The notes: generated from the letters alone by a model not told the origin. 64,000 nucleotides of DNA from Bartonella sp. M0283 (GCF_016100455.1 NZ_JACFSK010000001.1:1612001-1676000); one strand, 5' to 3'. Positions 37,728-46,624 are shown, numbered from the stretch's first letter. Program-made: numbers and translations.

Positions 37728-39157
37728 TGTTTCTTCTCCACTTTAGGCGCACCACCTGACTTGTCCTTGCTCGCCTCGTCGGTTTTTCCTTCCGTTTCAC
37801 CTTGTGGCAAGCGCATGAATATTTCTATGCGCCGGTTTTCTGCTGCATAAGGATCAGCTTTGTTTTTCAATTGATGATCTGCATAGCCCTCGACGCGGAG
37901 AATACGTTTTTCATCAAGCCCGCCACGCACCAGCATGTAATAAGCCATTTGGGCGCGCGAACTTGATAATTGCCAATTGTCATATGTGGCGTTTCTATAG
38001 GGGCGGGAATCGGTATGGCCTGCGATAACAACATCGCCTTTTTTCTGTTGCAGAATTTTTGCAACGCCAGCCAAAAGATCGACCACTTTTTTATCCGGTT
38101 TTGCAGAACCGACAGAAAACATCCCGTAATGCGCCTGATCCATCAATTCTATAGCGACGCCGTCCTTGACCGAGACGACCCGAACCATCGGTTGTTGCGT
38201 ACTTTTCGTATCCTTGATCAGTTTGCTCAACTCGCCCGAAATTTCACGAACAACTTGCGGCAATGATTTATCCTTGGCCGCCTCTTGCGGTGTTTCTGCC
38301 TTACTGAAATTGACTTGCGGTTCGGGCATTGCCGCCGACTCTCCGCTTGTTCCGCCTGCCTGCTGATTTTTATTTGCCTCCGTTGACTGCTCACCGTTCT
38401 TTTGAGCTTCGGCATTTGCAGCATTTTCGCTCTTGTTCTCATTGGAAGACTGATCTTTTGGTGTTTGCTGAGTTTCCTGAGCGGCCTGTACTGGCTTACC
38501 TTCATTTCCGGGAACAGTGGGTTCACTCGCCGATTGTTGCGGTATTGCAACTCCGGGCTGGCTCGGCAAATTTGGATCACGCCCACCCGAGTTCTGACTT
38601 GGACCTCCGTCAGCATCTGCTATTTCATGCGAGGCATTTTTGGTCCAGTAATCCGGTGAAAATGGATCGCGATAAGCTGTTCCTTCGCTTGCTCCTTTTT
38701 GTGAGCCGCCTTCGGCATTACCTCCTGTCCCATCCCCTTGTGAGCCTTCCGCTGCCGATTTTTGTGCTATCTTGTCGAGCTCTTCATAAGGCTCGCTCAT
38801 CATTTTTTGCTGATCGGCACTGGATTGGTCTTCACCGCCGGCCTTGGCACCAGGTTCGCCATGGGCTTCATTGCCGGATTTCTGGTCATTATCACCCACC
38901 GCATCATTGTCCTGAATGCCTTTCGGATTGGTGCGACGGTCAACCAGTTTGATAGGATTGAAATAGCTCGCGACAGCTGCTTTGGTTTCTTCATTTGCAG
39001 CATTGATCAGCCACATAACCAGAAAGAATGCCATCATAGATGTCATAAAATCGGCATAGGCAACTTCCCAGGCTCCACCATGGTGTTCGCCTTCGCCCTG
39101 TCCACCGCGACGGACTATAATAATTTCATTATGTTCTTTGGGCTCGTCGGAGTTCAT
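37724..39157 (-). CDS. motB: Stator protein MotB
   Basis: A 477-residue stator subunit. One membrane helix near the N-terminus carries the proton-binding Asp36 in AYADFMTSMMAFFLVMWL. A long Gln/Ser/Gly/Ala-rich linker (about 80-300) is followed by the OmpA-like peptidoglycan-binding domain with VVIAGHTDSRPYRNATYDNWQLSSSRA and EGYADHQL. The linker makes it far longer than the roughly 310 residues of enteric MotB, as is normal where MotC is present. It overlaps both neighbours by ATGA. Its partner motA is 17 kb away in the rightward operon. Confidence 0.95.
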   Translation of the reverse strand: MNSDEPKEHNEIIIVRRGGQGEGEHHGGAWEVAYADFMTSMMAFFLVMWLINAANEETKAAVASYFNPIKLVDRRTNPKGIQDNDAVGDNDQKSGNEAHGEPGAKAGGEDQSSADQQKMMSEPYEELDKIAQKSAAEGSQGDGTGGNAEGGSQKGASEGTAYRDPFSPDYWTKNASHEIADADGGPSQNSGGRDPNLPSQPGVAIPQQSASEPTVPGNEGKPVQAAQETQQTPKDQSSNENKSENAANAEAQKNGEQSTEANKNQQAGGTSGESAAMPEPQVNFSKAETPQEAAKDKSLPQVVREISGELSKLIKDTKSTQQPMVRVVSVKDGVAIELMDQAHYGMFSVGSAKPDKKVVDLLAGVAKILQQKKGDVVIAGHTDSRPYRNATYDNWQLSSSRAQMAYYMLVRGGLDEKRILRVEGYADHQLKNKADPYAAENRRIEIFMRLPQGETEGKTDEASKDKSGGAPKVEKKQ

Positions 39158-39909
39158 TGTACCAGCCCTTTCAACTCTTTCATGACCGGTTCAAGACGCG
39201 TTGCGATAACCTGATCTCCAAGCTCGAGCCGAATTTCGGAGGAGTCGGTAGGCTTCAAAACAAATTTCGTCTTATCGAAATCGGAACGTTTTTCTAAAGC
39301 TTTCAACAGGTCATTGTTGCCTTCAATGACAAGTGGCTGTTTCGCCGACAAAGCTTCCCGGGCAATGCGTTTGGCAAAATCGGCAAGGGCATCGTCATGC
39401 ATTTTTTCGCCGATAAAGACTGCCAAAATTTTTGCGACATCTTTGCTGATATCCTCGACTATTTTATCAAGGCCGTTCTTCAAATTCTCGTCAAGATTGG
39501 TAGCAATTTCGGCTATTGTCTTGTCTTTAAGGTCACTCATAGCCTTTTCATGATCTCGTATGAGTGCAGCTTTTTCCTCAGTAAATCGGGTTTCAAGCTC
39601 GGTCTTTGTTTTTTCTACAGCCTCGTCAATTGCTTGTTGCCTGAGTTCTTCCGCATTGATTTTGGTTTCAGTTACCAAAGATGCTTCGTCAAATGTATCT
39701 TCCGGCTTGCTTTCCGCCTGATGGAAGTCGACCATCGGATCGGCTTCTTCAACCGCTGGTTCCTCATGAAACGGAACTTCCGCATCCATTGGCAAAACTT
39801 CAACTTCGGTGTCGGGAATTTGGCGTGGCGCAAAGTCGCTCAAAAAATGGGAAAGCGTAGCCGCCTTCTTATTTTCCATTTTTGTATCGCTGTTGTCCAT
39901 TACACTCAT
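39154..39909 (-). CDS. fliH: FliH-like flagellar assembly protein
   Basis: A 251-residue cytosolic protein. An acidic N-terminal part (about 30-85) precedes a long charged coiled coil (about 90-165, EELRQQAIDEAVEKTKTELETRFTEEKAALIRDHEKAM). A C-terminal domain (about 165-250) matches the FliH/YscL layout. FliH ties the FliI ATPase to the C-ring. The family is weakly conserved, so the call rests on architecture and on its place between fliF and motB. It starts 28 bp after fliF and overlaps motB by ATGA. Confidence 0.68.
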   Translation of the reverse strand: MSVMDNSDTKMENKKAATLSHFLSDFAPRQIPDTEVEVLPMDAEVPFHEEPAVEEADPMVDFHQAESKPEDTFDEASLVTETKINAEELRQQAIDEAVEKTKTELETRFTEEKAALIRDHEKAMSDLKDKTIAEIATNLDENLKNGLDKIVEDISKDVAKILAVFIGEKMHDDALADFAKRIAREALSAKQPLVIEGNNDLLKALEKRSDFDKTKFVLKPTDSSEIRLELGDQVIATRLEPVMKELKGLVQ

Positions 39910-39936
39910 CGTCTTTCACCAGAGTATCTATCTTTA

Positions 39937-41613
39937 TCAAGCTGCTTGTGCGGGCGTTCCTTTATTATTATCTTCCTGTACCCATTCACGTAAGACATTT
40001 GCAAAACGGTCTTCATCCATAGAAATCATCTGATCAAGCCGATTTTGCGGCGGAACACGCATACGACTACGTAAATCTTGTAGCCCATCTTCATCCGGTA
40101 TCATATTACCATCAAACCCTTCATTTTTGCTAGCCTCATTCGGCAAAGCAGGCATATTCTCGGGGCCGGCCAATGCACTTTCGTTGCTGCCGGCAAGAGC
40201 AAGCTGATTGCCATGCATTTCCCGCATAAGCGGACGTACACCCAGAAACATGATAAGCAAAACCGCAATGACAAGGGCCGCGCCATTGACAAGACCCGAC
40301 GTATATTTCGAAATTGACTGCCAGATCGGTGTTGCAACAGGTTGCATATTTTCATCGTCATTTGCGACAAAATCGACAGCCGTTACATTGATTATATCAC
40401 CACGGTCAGGATCAAGGCCCGAAGCTGTAGCCACCATCTGGCGTATACGATTGACCTGATCATCAACATAGTTGGCCGGTGCGGGAGCTTCTTTGTCGCT
40501 CGGTTTTAAACGTGACCGGTCGATAACAACGGCAACAGCAAGTTTTTTGACATTAAAACCATCACTGACTGTAGAAATTGTTTTCGAGTTGATCTCGTAA
40601 TTGGTTGTTTCTTCACGGCGATCTTTTTTATCGGAAGAATTTTCACCCGAGCCGCCACCAATTTCTTCTTGCGGAATGTTCTGCTCAACACCGACAGCGC
40701 CGTTATTACGATTGTTCTGGGAGTCGCCCTGATCACGAACACTGCGAACCGAACGGGCAACCTGCGAATCCGGATTATAAATCGTTTCATTCGTCTGGCG
40801 GCGGTCGGTATCCAAAGCAACCTGAACGCTGGTCTGGAAATGATCCATGCCGAGATAAGGCGCCAATTGTTTGCGGATGTTTTCGTCGATCTGGGCTGCA
40901 ACCTGGCGTTCAAGAGATGCCATCATGACAGGAGCGCCATTCATGGCATCTGTTCCTGACGCCAACAACTTGCCACTGGTGTCGAGCACTGTAACCGAGC
41001 TTGCTTCCAAGGACGGAATGGCTGCCGCTACCAATTGACGAATAGACTGTGCCGATTCTGTGGCAAAATTGCCATCGGTGCGGATAACAACGGAAGCAGA
41101 AGGTTTCTGATTGGCGCGACGGAAAGACCCTTTATCGGGTAAAACAATGTGGACACGTGCAGCCTTTACACCTTGGACTGCCTGAATGGTACGAGCAATT
41201 TCGCCTTCCAGAGCACGTTGGCGGGTAATTTCCTGCATGAAGGAAGTAAGGCCCAGCGAGCCCATATTATCGAAAAGTTCATAGCCGGCATTGTTCGATG
41301 TCGGCAGGCCTTTTTCAGCCAAAAACATACGTGCTTTTTCTGCCTGTCCAACAGGAACCTGAACGGATGTTCCATCAGAAGAAACGTCGAAAGCAATGCC
41401 TGCTTCACCTAATGCCATGCCCATACGGTTCACATCATCCCGCGTTAATCCGACATAGAGTGTCTCGTAAGTCGGTCGGGTGAGATAAAAGCTTGAAAAC
41501 AGAATCGTTCCGAATAATGCAACTCCGACGAGACCAAGCGCAATCAGGCGTTTAGCGCCCAATTTGCCAAGAGCCGAACCAATCGAAGAAAACAGAGCCA
41601 GTATTCTATCCAT
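39937..41613 (-). CDS. fliF: Flagellar MS-ring protein FliF
   Basis: A 558-residue inner-membrane ring protein. Membrane helices lie at about 23-45 and 440-462. The periplasmic part has YETLYVGLTRDDVNRMG, EKGLPTSNNAGYELFD, ITRQRALEGEIARTIQ and AARVHIVLPDKG, and the C-terminal cytoplasmic tail for FliG binding ends near EDRFANVLREWVQED. It is the first gene of the fliF-fliH-motB-motC-fliK-slt unit. A candidate FtcR-type promoter lies 92-123 bp upstream. Brucella FtcR is known to bind at fliF. Confidence 0.96.
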   Translation of the reverse strand: MDRILALFSSIGSALGKLGAKRLIALGLVGVALFGTILFSSFYLTRPTYETLYVGLTRDDVNRMGMALGEAGIAFDVSSDGTSVQVPVGQAEKARMFLAEKGLPTSNNAGYELFDNMGSLGLTSFMQEITRQRALEGEIARTIQAVQGVKAARVHIVLPDKGSFRRANQKPSASVVIRTDGNFATESAQSIRQLVAAAIPSLEASSVTVLDTSGKLLASGTDAMNGAPVMMASLERQVAAQIDENIRKQLAPYLGMDHFQTSVQVALDTDRRQTNETIYNPDSQVARSVRSVRDQGDSQNNRNNGAVGVEQNIPQEEIGGGSGENSSDKKDRREETTNYEINSKTISTVSDGFNVKKLAVAVVIDRSRLKPSDKEAPAPANYVDDQVNRIRQMVATASGLDPDRGDIINVTAVDFVANDDENMQPVATPIWQSISKYTSGLVNGAALVIAVLLIMFLGVRPLMREMHGNQLALAGSNESALAGPENMPALPNEASKNEGFDGNMIPDEDGLQDLRSRMRVPPQNRLDQMISMDEDRFANVLREWVQEDNNKGTPAQAA

Positions 41614-41704
41614 CTATCTTTACCGTATTTATTGGGCAAAAACCCGTTGGTTTTCATTAAGGATATAAACTTCAAAAGCTGATATATCCCTAACTTTACT
41701 GTGC

Positions 41705-41736
41705 ACCTTAAAAGCTGAAGCTTGCGCGAGGGTGAT
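41705..41736 (-). promoter_or_regulatory. Candidate FtcR-type promoter of fliF
   Basis: On the minus strand: ATCAC (weak first box), CCTCGC, GCAAG, ten bases CTTCAGCTTT, then TAAGGT as -10. Spacing is identical to the other four sites, but the leader is longer (about 85 bases). Confidence 0.5.
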
Positions 41737-41948
41737 CAAACTGGCAATGCCCCAAGCGACAATTTGGCTAAAGCGACTTTATGGTTAACATTATTGTCTC
41801 GGCCGGATTGACGTGATAGCCACAACGTGGCAACTTTGCTGTTCTGTGTAAAACAGCAATCAATAAAAGTGTGAACAATGCCGCAACATATTCTTTAATG
41901 TTGTCTCATCGGGGGATGGCTAATTGTTGCAAATAAAAAGGATAATCG
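41737..41948. other. Divergent intergenic region between fliF and a lipoprotein gene
   Basis: No gene is seen. With the fliF leader, the whole gap is 335 bases. AAAGGAT upstream of 41949 is the ribosome-binding site of the small lipoprotein gene. Confidence 0.5.
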
Positions 41949-42314
41949 ATGTACCGCTTATTTTTTACAGCCGCTTTGTGTCTACCGCTTATTGCTTGCG
42001 GTGGCTCAAAAAAGACCTGTAGTTCGAAAGACGTGTTGGATGCTCTTCACGACAAATTGGTCATTGGGATGAACTATCAAATTGGTGTTGATGGCTATTA
42101 TGATGGACAGAAGGCAAAAATTACTTTGACCGATCCGCGTACGATCGGCCCAAGTGGTGACTTTATGCGTTGTTCTATAGCGATGAAGTTGACCCACTAT
42201 GTCGACCCTAAAACGAATGTACGCTATCCAAAGCCTATGGAAAGAACTGTTCCTATGCCTTACAGTTTTAAAAGTGTTGATGCTATGATTACCCAGATCA
42301 ATGTTGCACAATAA
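41949..42314 (+). CDS. Small putative lipoprotein, unknown function
   Basis: A 121-residue exported protein with a lipoprotein signal: hydrophobic stretch and LPLIAC lipobox, acylated Cys at residue 17. Two more cysteines (in KKTCSS and FMRCSI) could pair. No family is recognised. It is the only rightward gene between fliF and the flagellins, so it may be an insertion into the locus or an accessory surface protein. The AAAGGAT ribosome-binding site is good. Confidence 0.75.
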   Translation: MYRLFFTAALCLPLIACGGSKKTCSSKDVLDALHDKLVIGMNYQIGVDGYYDGQKAKITLTDPRTIGPSGDFMRCSIAMKLTHYVDPKTNVRYPKPMERTVPMPYSFKSVDAMITQINVAQ

Positions 42315-42503
42315 TTCAGGCCTGTCATTCTGACTGCGTTTTCCGATCTGCCTGTTCTTTTTGAAGCTTAACAATGAATAGATCGGAAAACAGGCTCGAT
42401 ATTACATTCCGGAATAGATGAGAAAATTTTAATCAATAAGTGCTTATGCCACCGGCAAAGAATAGCCGGGAAGAAAAAATGGCATGCAAGAAGTCTATTC
42501 AAG

Positions 42504-42534
42504 AAAAAGGCCGTGTCGGAAACGCGGCCTTTTT
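42504..42534. terminator. Terminator of flagellin gene 1
   Basis: AAAAAGGCCG(T)GT and the complementary ACGCGGCCTTTTT form a strong GC stem with A and T runs on both sides. It lies 53 bp past the flagellin stop and is nearly identical to the terminator of the second flagellin. Confidence 0.9.
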
Positions 42535-42586
42535 AATTGATGGAGCAACTCCGGTTAGAGATGCAACCGGAAGAGCATTATTACCA

Positions 42587-43696
42587 TTATTGACGGAACA
42601 GCGACAAGATGTTCTGGCTGTTCTGGTTGGCAATCGACAAAGCCTGAATGCCCAATTGCTGTTGAACCTGCAAAGAAGCAAGGCGGGCAGATTCTGCATT
42701 CATATCGGCATCAACCAGTGAACCGACACCTTTATCAACGGCATCCATCAACTTGCTGACATAGTCGATCTGGCCTGTCACCTGCGCTTTCGCAGCACCA
42801 AGTGTTGCACCGGCAGTAGTAACATTGGACGTTGCAGTCGTGACTTTGCCCTGAATAGCTTTAATAATCTTCTCCATACCTGAGGCAGAAACATAGCTAA
42901 AATCAGCGTTAACAAAATCCTTCACTGTCAATTTGTCTGCTACGTCAGTTAAGGCTTTTACGGCGTCGTCATAAGTCTTTTGTGGATTGGTAGGGGTAGA
43001 GGAACCTCCTTCTTGAGCACCAGGGGTCGGGTTATCTAAAGCCTCTTTCGCAGACTTGATGGCGTCTAACAGTTTACTAAGAGTTTTGTTTGCCTCTGGA
43101 GCCGGATCGCCCGTATCATACGAGCCGAAGACATCCGATAAGACACCTTTGGACAAATCGAATGTGCCGTTAGGGCCCTTGGTTGCAAAGTTGAGTTCTT
43201 TACCGCCAACGTCGATCATATCGACATAAACAGCCGAACCTTCACGACGATAAGAACCGGCAATACGGACTGACTCGCCATTATTACCGAGAATGTTCTT
43301 TTCAGCCAAAGATGCCGAATAAACAGCGGACTGAATATCATTCATATTGGCTTTGATATCAGCCTGAATTTTCTTGATATCGCCTGAACCTTTTTCATAA
43401 GCGGTGGTCAAAGATTTCTGGATCTTATCAAGATATTCTTTCGATTTATCAATGGTTGCGTTAGCAACATCAATCTGGCTTTTACCCAAAGCCATCGCAT
43501 CGGAAACAGAACTTAATGCATTACGGTCGGACTTCATCATGGATGAAATTGACCAATAAGCGGTGTTGTCGGATGCTTCGTTAATGCGCAGACCCGTTGA
43601 AACACGGCGTTGCGTTGTGTCCATATTATCGCCAATTGAACGCAGTGTTTGCAAAGCATTCATAGCGGATTGGTTGGTAAGTAGACTTGTACCCAT
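42587..43696 (-). CDS. fliC: Flagellin 1
   Basis: A 369-residue filament subunit. The N-terminal D0/D1 (SLLTNQSAMNALQTLRSIG, STGLRINEASDNTAYWSIS) and the C-terminal helices (ARLASLQVQQQLGIQALSIANQNSQNILSLFR) match Rhizobiales flagellins. The middle (about 165-275, with a Gly/Thr/Pro-rich stretch near PTPGAQEGGSSTP) differs from the second copy. The two genes are almost identical outside this region, including the 5' leader and terminator, suggesting duplication with ongoing gene conversion. Each is probably transcribed alone and controlled after transcription by FlbT/FlaF. Confidence 0.96.
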   Translation of the reverse strand: MGTSLLTNQSAMNALQTLRSIGDNMDTTQRRVSTGLRINEASDNTAYWSISSMMKSDRNALSSVSDAMALGKSQIDVANATIDKSKEYLDKIQKSLTTAYEKGSGDIKKIQADIKANMNDIQSAVYSASLAEKNILGNNGESVRIAGSYRREGSAVYVDMIDVGGKELNFATKGPNGTFDLSKGVLSDVFGSYDTGDPAPEANKTLSKLLDAIKSAKEALDNPTPGAQEGGSSTPTNPQKTYDDAVKALTDVADKLTVKDFVNADFSYVSASGMEKIIKAIQGKVTTATSNVTTAGATLGAAKAQVTGQIDYVSKLMDAVDKGVGSLVDADMNAESARLASLQVQQQLGIQALSIANQNSQNILSLFRQ

Positions 43697-43777
43697 AATA
43701 ATTGTCCCTTCGGATTAGAATTTAACAGGGACATGCTGGCCAACCAGCGGGTGACAGAGCGGCATCATGCCTATTAG
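43697..43777 (-). promoter_or_regulatory. Conserved 5' leader of flagellin gene 1 with SD-sequestering hairpin
   Basis: About 80 bases are almost identical to the leader of flagellin 2. On the mRNA, TGTCCCT (43733-43727) can pair with AGGGACA (43709-43703), which contains the ribosome-binding site, six bases before the ATG. A second small hairpin GCTGG/CCAGC lies just upstream. Confidence 0.7.
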
Positions 43778-44005
43778 AATTTCAGGTTTTTCTTTACCCC
43801 CCTAACCTGTCACGCCTTATATATACTATATTTATTCTAGGTTGTAAATATATTTTTTAAATAAAAACAATACCTCCATAAGGATCAACTGTTTAACCAT
43901 TACGTTATTGTTTTTATTCATGTTTTTACAATAATTCTTGTTATATTCTTTTCAAGAATATCTATTTATTCAACAAAAAGGCACAAAAAAATATAAGGCA
44001 AAAAT
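43778..44005. other. Promoter region of flagellin 1
   Basis: AT-rich, no gene. A CCCCCCTAACCTGTCACG element at 43797-43814 matches an element at the same relative place before flagellin 2 and is probably the control region. Confidence 0.5.
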
Positions 44006-44037
44006 AAAAAAGGCCGCGTCGAAAACGCGGCCTTTTT
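44006..44037. terminator. Terminator of flagellin gene 2
   Basis: AAAAAGGCCGCGT and ACGCGGCCTTTTT form a strong GC-rich stem with A and T runs on both sides; near-copy of the flagellin 1 terminator. Confidence 0.9.
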
Positions 44038-44089
44038 AATTGATTGAACTACTCCGGTTAGAGATGCAACCGGAAGAGCATTATTGCCA

Positions 44090-45157
44090 TTATTGACGGA
44101 ACAGCGACAAGATGTTCTGGCTGTTCTGGTTGGCAATCGACAAAGCCTGAATGCCCAATTGCTGTTGAACCTGCAAAGAAGCAAGGCGGGCAGATTCTGC
44201 ATTCATATCGGCATCAACCAGTGAACCGACACCTTTATCAACGGCATCCATCAACTTGCTGACATAGTCGATCTGGCCTGTAACCTGTGCTTTCGCAGCA
44301 CCAAGTGTTGCACCAGCAGTCACAACATTAGATGTTGCATTGGTAACTTTGCCCTGAACAGTTTTCAGAACCTGTTCCATCGTTGCCGAGGAAACTTTAC
44401 TGAAATCGGTATCAACAAAATCCTGAACTGTCATATCCTTGGCAGCGTTAGTAATGGCGTCTTGAGCATCTGTTACGCCTTTCTTATCTTCGTCAGTGGC
44501 AGTATCACCTTTTGCAGCAAGAGCAGCCTGAGCTTTTTGAAGATCATCGTCCAATTTTGCAAAATCCGGTGCAGTTTCTGCTTTACCAAAAACATCTTTC
44601 AAGACGCCTTTGGTCAAATCGAACGTACCGTCTGCGCCTTTGGTTGCAAAGTTAAGGTCAGCACCACCAACGTCGATCATATCAACATAAACATTCGAGC
44701 CTTCACGACGATAGGAACCGGCAATACGGACTGACTCACCACTATTACCCAGAATGTTCTTTTCAGCCAAAGATGCCGAATAAACAGCGGACTGAATATC
44801 ATTCATATTGGCTTTGATATCAGCCTGAATCTTCTTGATGTCGCCTGAGCCTTTTTCATAAGCGGTGGTCAAAGATTTCTGGATGTTATCAAGATATTCT
44901 TTCGATTTATCAATGGTTGCGTTAGCAACATCAATCTGGCTTTTACCCAAAGCCATTGCATCGGAAACAGAACTTAATGCATTACGGTCGGACTTCATCA
45001 TGGATGAAATTGACCAATAAGCGGTGTTGTCGGATGCTTCGTTAATACGCAGGCCCGTTGAAACACGGCGCTGCGTTGTGTCCATACTATCACCAATTGA
45101 ACGCAATGTTTGCAAAGCATTCATAGCGGATTGGTTGGTAAGTAGACTTGTACCCAT
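44090..45157 (-). CDS. fliC: Flagellin 2
   Basis: A 355-residue filament subunit, nearly identical to flagellin 1 over the first 170 and last 85 residues. The variable middle (about 175-270) is richer in Asp/Ala/Lys (DDDLQKAQAALAAKGDTATDEDKKG). It lies 393 bp upstream of flagellin 1 in the same direction, with its own leader, control element and terminator. Both products lack an obvious LQRVRELAVQSAN-like TLR5-recognition stretch, as known for alphaproteobacterial flagellins. Confidence 0.96.
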   Translation of the reverse strand: MGTSLLTNQSAMNALQTLRSIGDSMDTTQRRVSTGLRINEASDNTAYWSISSMMKSDRNALSSVSDAMALGKSQIDVANATIDKSKEYLDNIQKSLTTAYEKGSGDIKKIQADIKANMNDIQSAVYSASLAEKNILGNSGESVRIAGSYRREGSNVYVDMIDVGGADLNFATKGADGTFDLTKGVLKDVFGKAETAPDFAKLDDDLQKAQAALAAKGDTATDEDKKGVTDAQDAITNAAKDMTVQDFVDTDFSKVSSATMEQVLKTVQGKVTNATSNVVTAGATLGAAKAQVTGQIDYVSKLMDAVDKGVGSLVDADMNAESARLASLQVQQQLGIQALSIANQNSQNILSLFRQ

Positions 45158-45238
45158 AATAATTGTCCCTTCGGATTAGAATTTAACAGGGACATGCTGG
45201 CCAACCAGCGGGTGAAAGAACGGCATCATGCCTATTAG
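45158..45238 (-). promoter_or_regulatory. Conserved 5' leader of flagellin gene 2 with SD-sequestering hairpin
   Basis: AGGGACA (45170-45164 on the minus strand) holds the ribosome-binding site and pairs with TGTCCCT (45194-45188) over 7 bp with a 17-base loop. A GCTGG/CCAGC hairpin (45196-45209) lies upstream. The leader is almost base-identical to that of flagellin 1. Confidence 0.7.
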
Positions 45239-45261
45239 CTACAAGCGGTTTTCTTGTGAAT

Positions 45262-45280
45262 CCCTCGCTAACCTTTCACG
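45262..45280 (-). promoter_or_regulatory. Control element shared by both flagellin genes
   Basis: CCCTCGCTAACCTTTCACG here and the matching 43797-43814 element lie about 100-105 bp before their ATGs. On the transcribed strand they read GAMAG, GTTAGS, GRGG. They do not have the 10-bp spacing to a -10 seen in the FtcR-type sites. Confidence 0.45.
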
Positions 45281-45365
45281 ACTTTTATTTAGTCGGCTTA
45301 CTATTGTTTGTAAAGGTTTTTTAGAAAAAAATTTTTTCAAATAATATGTTAAGTAGTTTTTTTGT

Positions 45366-46133
45366 CTAATTAAATGAGCGTATCAAGCTACCTACCAGCA
45401 AATTCCACCCGTCGATCAAAACAAAGAACAGAATTTTGAAAGGCAGGGATATAACGGTTGGCGGCAGCATCATCATGCCCATAGACATTGTCAAAGTTGC
45501 AACGACAAGGTCGATCACCAGAAAGGGCAAAACAATGAGAAAACCGATTTCGAAACCGCGCCGTAATTCGGAAATCATAAAGGCCGGTACCAAAACACGG
45601 TAATCGACCTGTTCACCGGAACCGACCTGAAACGAAGGGTCTGCCAGATCGACAAAAAGATCAAGGTCCTTTTCCCGCACCTGACTGAGCATGAATTCGC
45701 GAAATGGCTGGCCAATGCGTTCTGCCGCTTGCTGCTCGGTAATCTCGTTATTCATAAGCGGTTGAACGCCGCCGGTCCAAGCCTGATTGAAGGTCGGAGC
45801 CATAACATAGAATGTCATGAACAATGCGAGCGATATCATGACCAGATTGGAAGGAGCCGTTTGCAAACCGAGGCCGGAACGCAAGAGGGAAAACGCAATG
45901 GCAAAGCGGGTGAAGCTTGTTACCATTATGAGCAATCCTGGGGCTACGGAAAGTACCGTTAATAAACCGAAAAGCTGGACAATGCGCCCGCTTATCGAAC
46001 CGCCAGCCTGCGGCAGCAGATTTGACAATGAACCGCCGCCTGATGCTTGTGCTGCGGCATTTGTTTCCTGCGCAAAGGCACTGCCAACACCCAAAAGCAA
46101 TATAAAAAATGCCAGCAGGAAAAGGCGTTTCAT
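45366..46133 (-). CDS. fliP: Flagellar export gate protein FliP
   Basis: A 255-residue inner-membrane protein with a cleavable signal peptide (about 1-21, GSAFA) and four later membrane helices. Family marks are LLTVLSVAPGLLIMVTSFTRFAIAFSLLR, GLQTAPSNLVMISLALFMTFYVM and SMGMMMLPPTVISLPFKILFFVLIDGWNLLVGSL. FliP5-FliQ4-FliR1 form the export gate. Its start overlaps the fliL stop as ATGA. Confidence 0.96.
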   Translation of the reverse strand: MKRLFLLAFFILLLGVGSAFAQETNAAAQASGGGSLSNLLPQAGGSISGRIVQLFGLLTVLSVAPGLLIMVTSFTRFAIAFSLLRSGLGLQTAPSNLVMISLALFMTFYVMAPTFNQAWTGGVQPLMNNEITEQQAAERIGQPFREFMLSQVREKDLDLFVDLADPSFQVGSGEQVDYRVLVPAFMISELRRGFEIGFLIVLPFLVIDLVVATLTMSMGMMMLPPTVISLPFKILFFVLIDGWNLLVGSLIRSFN

Positions 46134-46624
46134 TGCTCGATCACCAGACTAGAAATCAGAACATTGGTGACTTTGCCCTTTGAACGGGTACGAGCACGAT
46201 CAACAAGATCTTCCCGCAGATTCATAAGTCCGGAAGCTCCTTTGATTTGCGCAATCGTACTATTTCGCAAAAAAGCCAAAAAATCATTTGAAATTTCAGC
46301 AGCAACGGAAGGAGATAGAACTTCACCCGGTTGTGACACGAGAGAACATTCAATACGGATCCAGGCGTTATTGGGAGCGGCCATATTGGTGAGAATAGGA
46401 TTTAAAACGGTAACACTGCTATTTGAGGCGATTGTGTCGGCATTTTTCTGAGCCTCGGTTTTTTCCGGTTCGGGCGGAGGAGCAATTTCCTTACCAATTT
46501 GTGTTCCCAAAAACCAGCCGCCACCAGCGGCAACCAAGGTCAAAATAACACCGGCAAGAAGCAGTGCCTTGATGCCACTGTCTTTTTTTGCTTTTCCATC
46601 ACCTTTTTCAGGCTCGCCAGCCAT
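46130..46624 (-). CDS. fliL: Flagellar basal body-associated protein FliL
   Basis: A 164-residue protein with one membrane helix (about 24-44) and a periplasmic domain ending in SKGKVTNVLISSLVIEQ. FliL forms a ring around stators and supports torque. The N-terminus MAGEPEKGDGKAKKDSG is cytoplasmic. An AGAGG ribosome-binding site precedes the ATG. A strong terminator lies between flgH and this gene, so fliL-fliP form a separate transcript. Confidence 0.93.
   Translation of the reverse strand: MAGEPEKGDGKAKKDSGIKALLLAGVILTLVAAGGGWFLGTQIGKEIAPPPEPEKTEAQKNADTIASNSSVTVLNPILTNMAAPNNAWIRIECSLVSQPGEVLSPSVAAEISNDFLAFLRNSTIAQIKGASGLMNLREDLVDRARTRSKGKVTNVLISSLVIEQ

Noticed and set aside
38329..38952. 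207-codon plus-strand ORF
   Set aside because: Antisense to the motB linker; no start signal or family features.
42587..45157. Flagellin duplication as a mobile element
   Set aside because: No transposase, terminal inverted repeats or target duplication; the repeat borders coincide with leader and terminator of the genes.
43778..45365. Sigma-54 promoters for the flagellins
   Set aside because: No convincing GG-N10-GC pair was found at a suitable place upstream of either gene.
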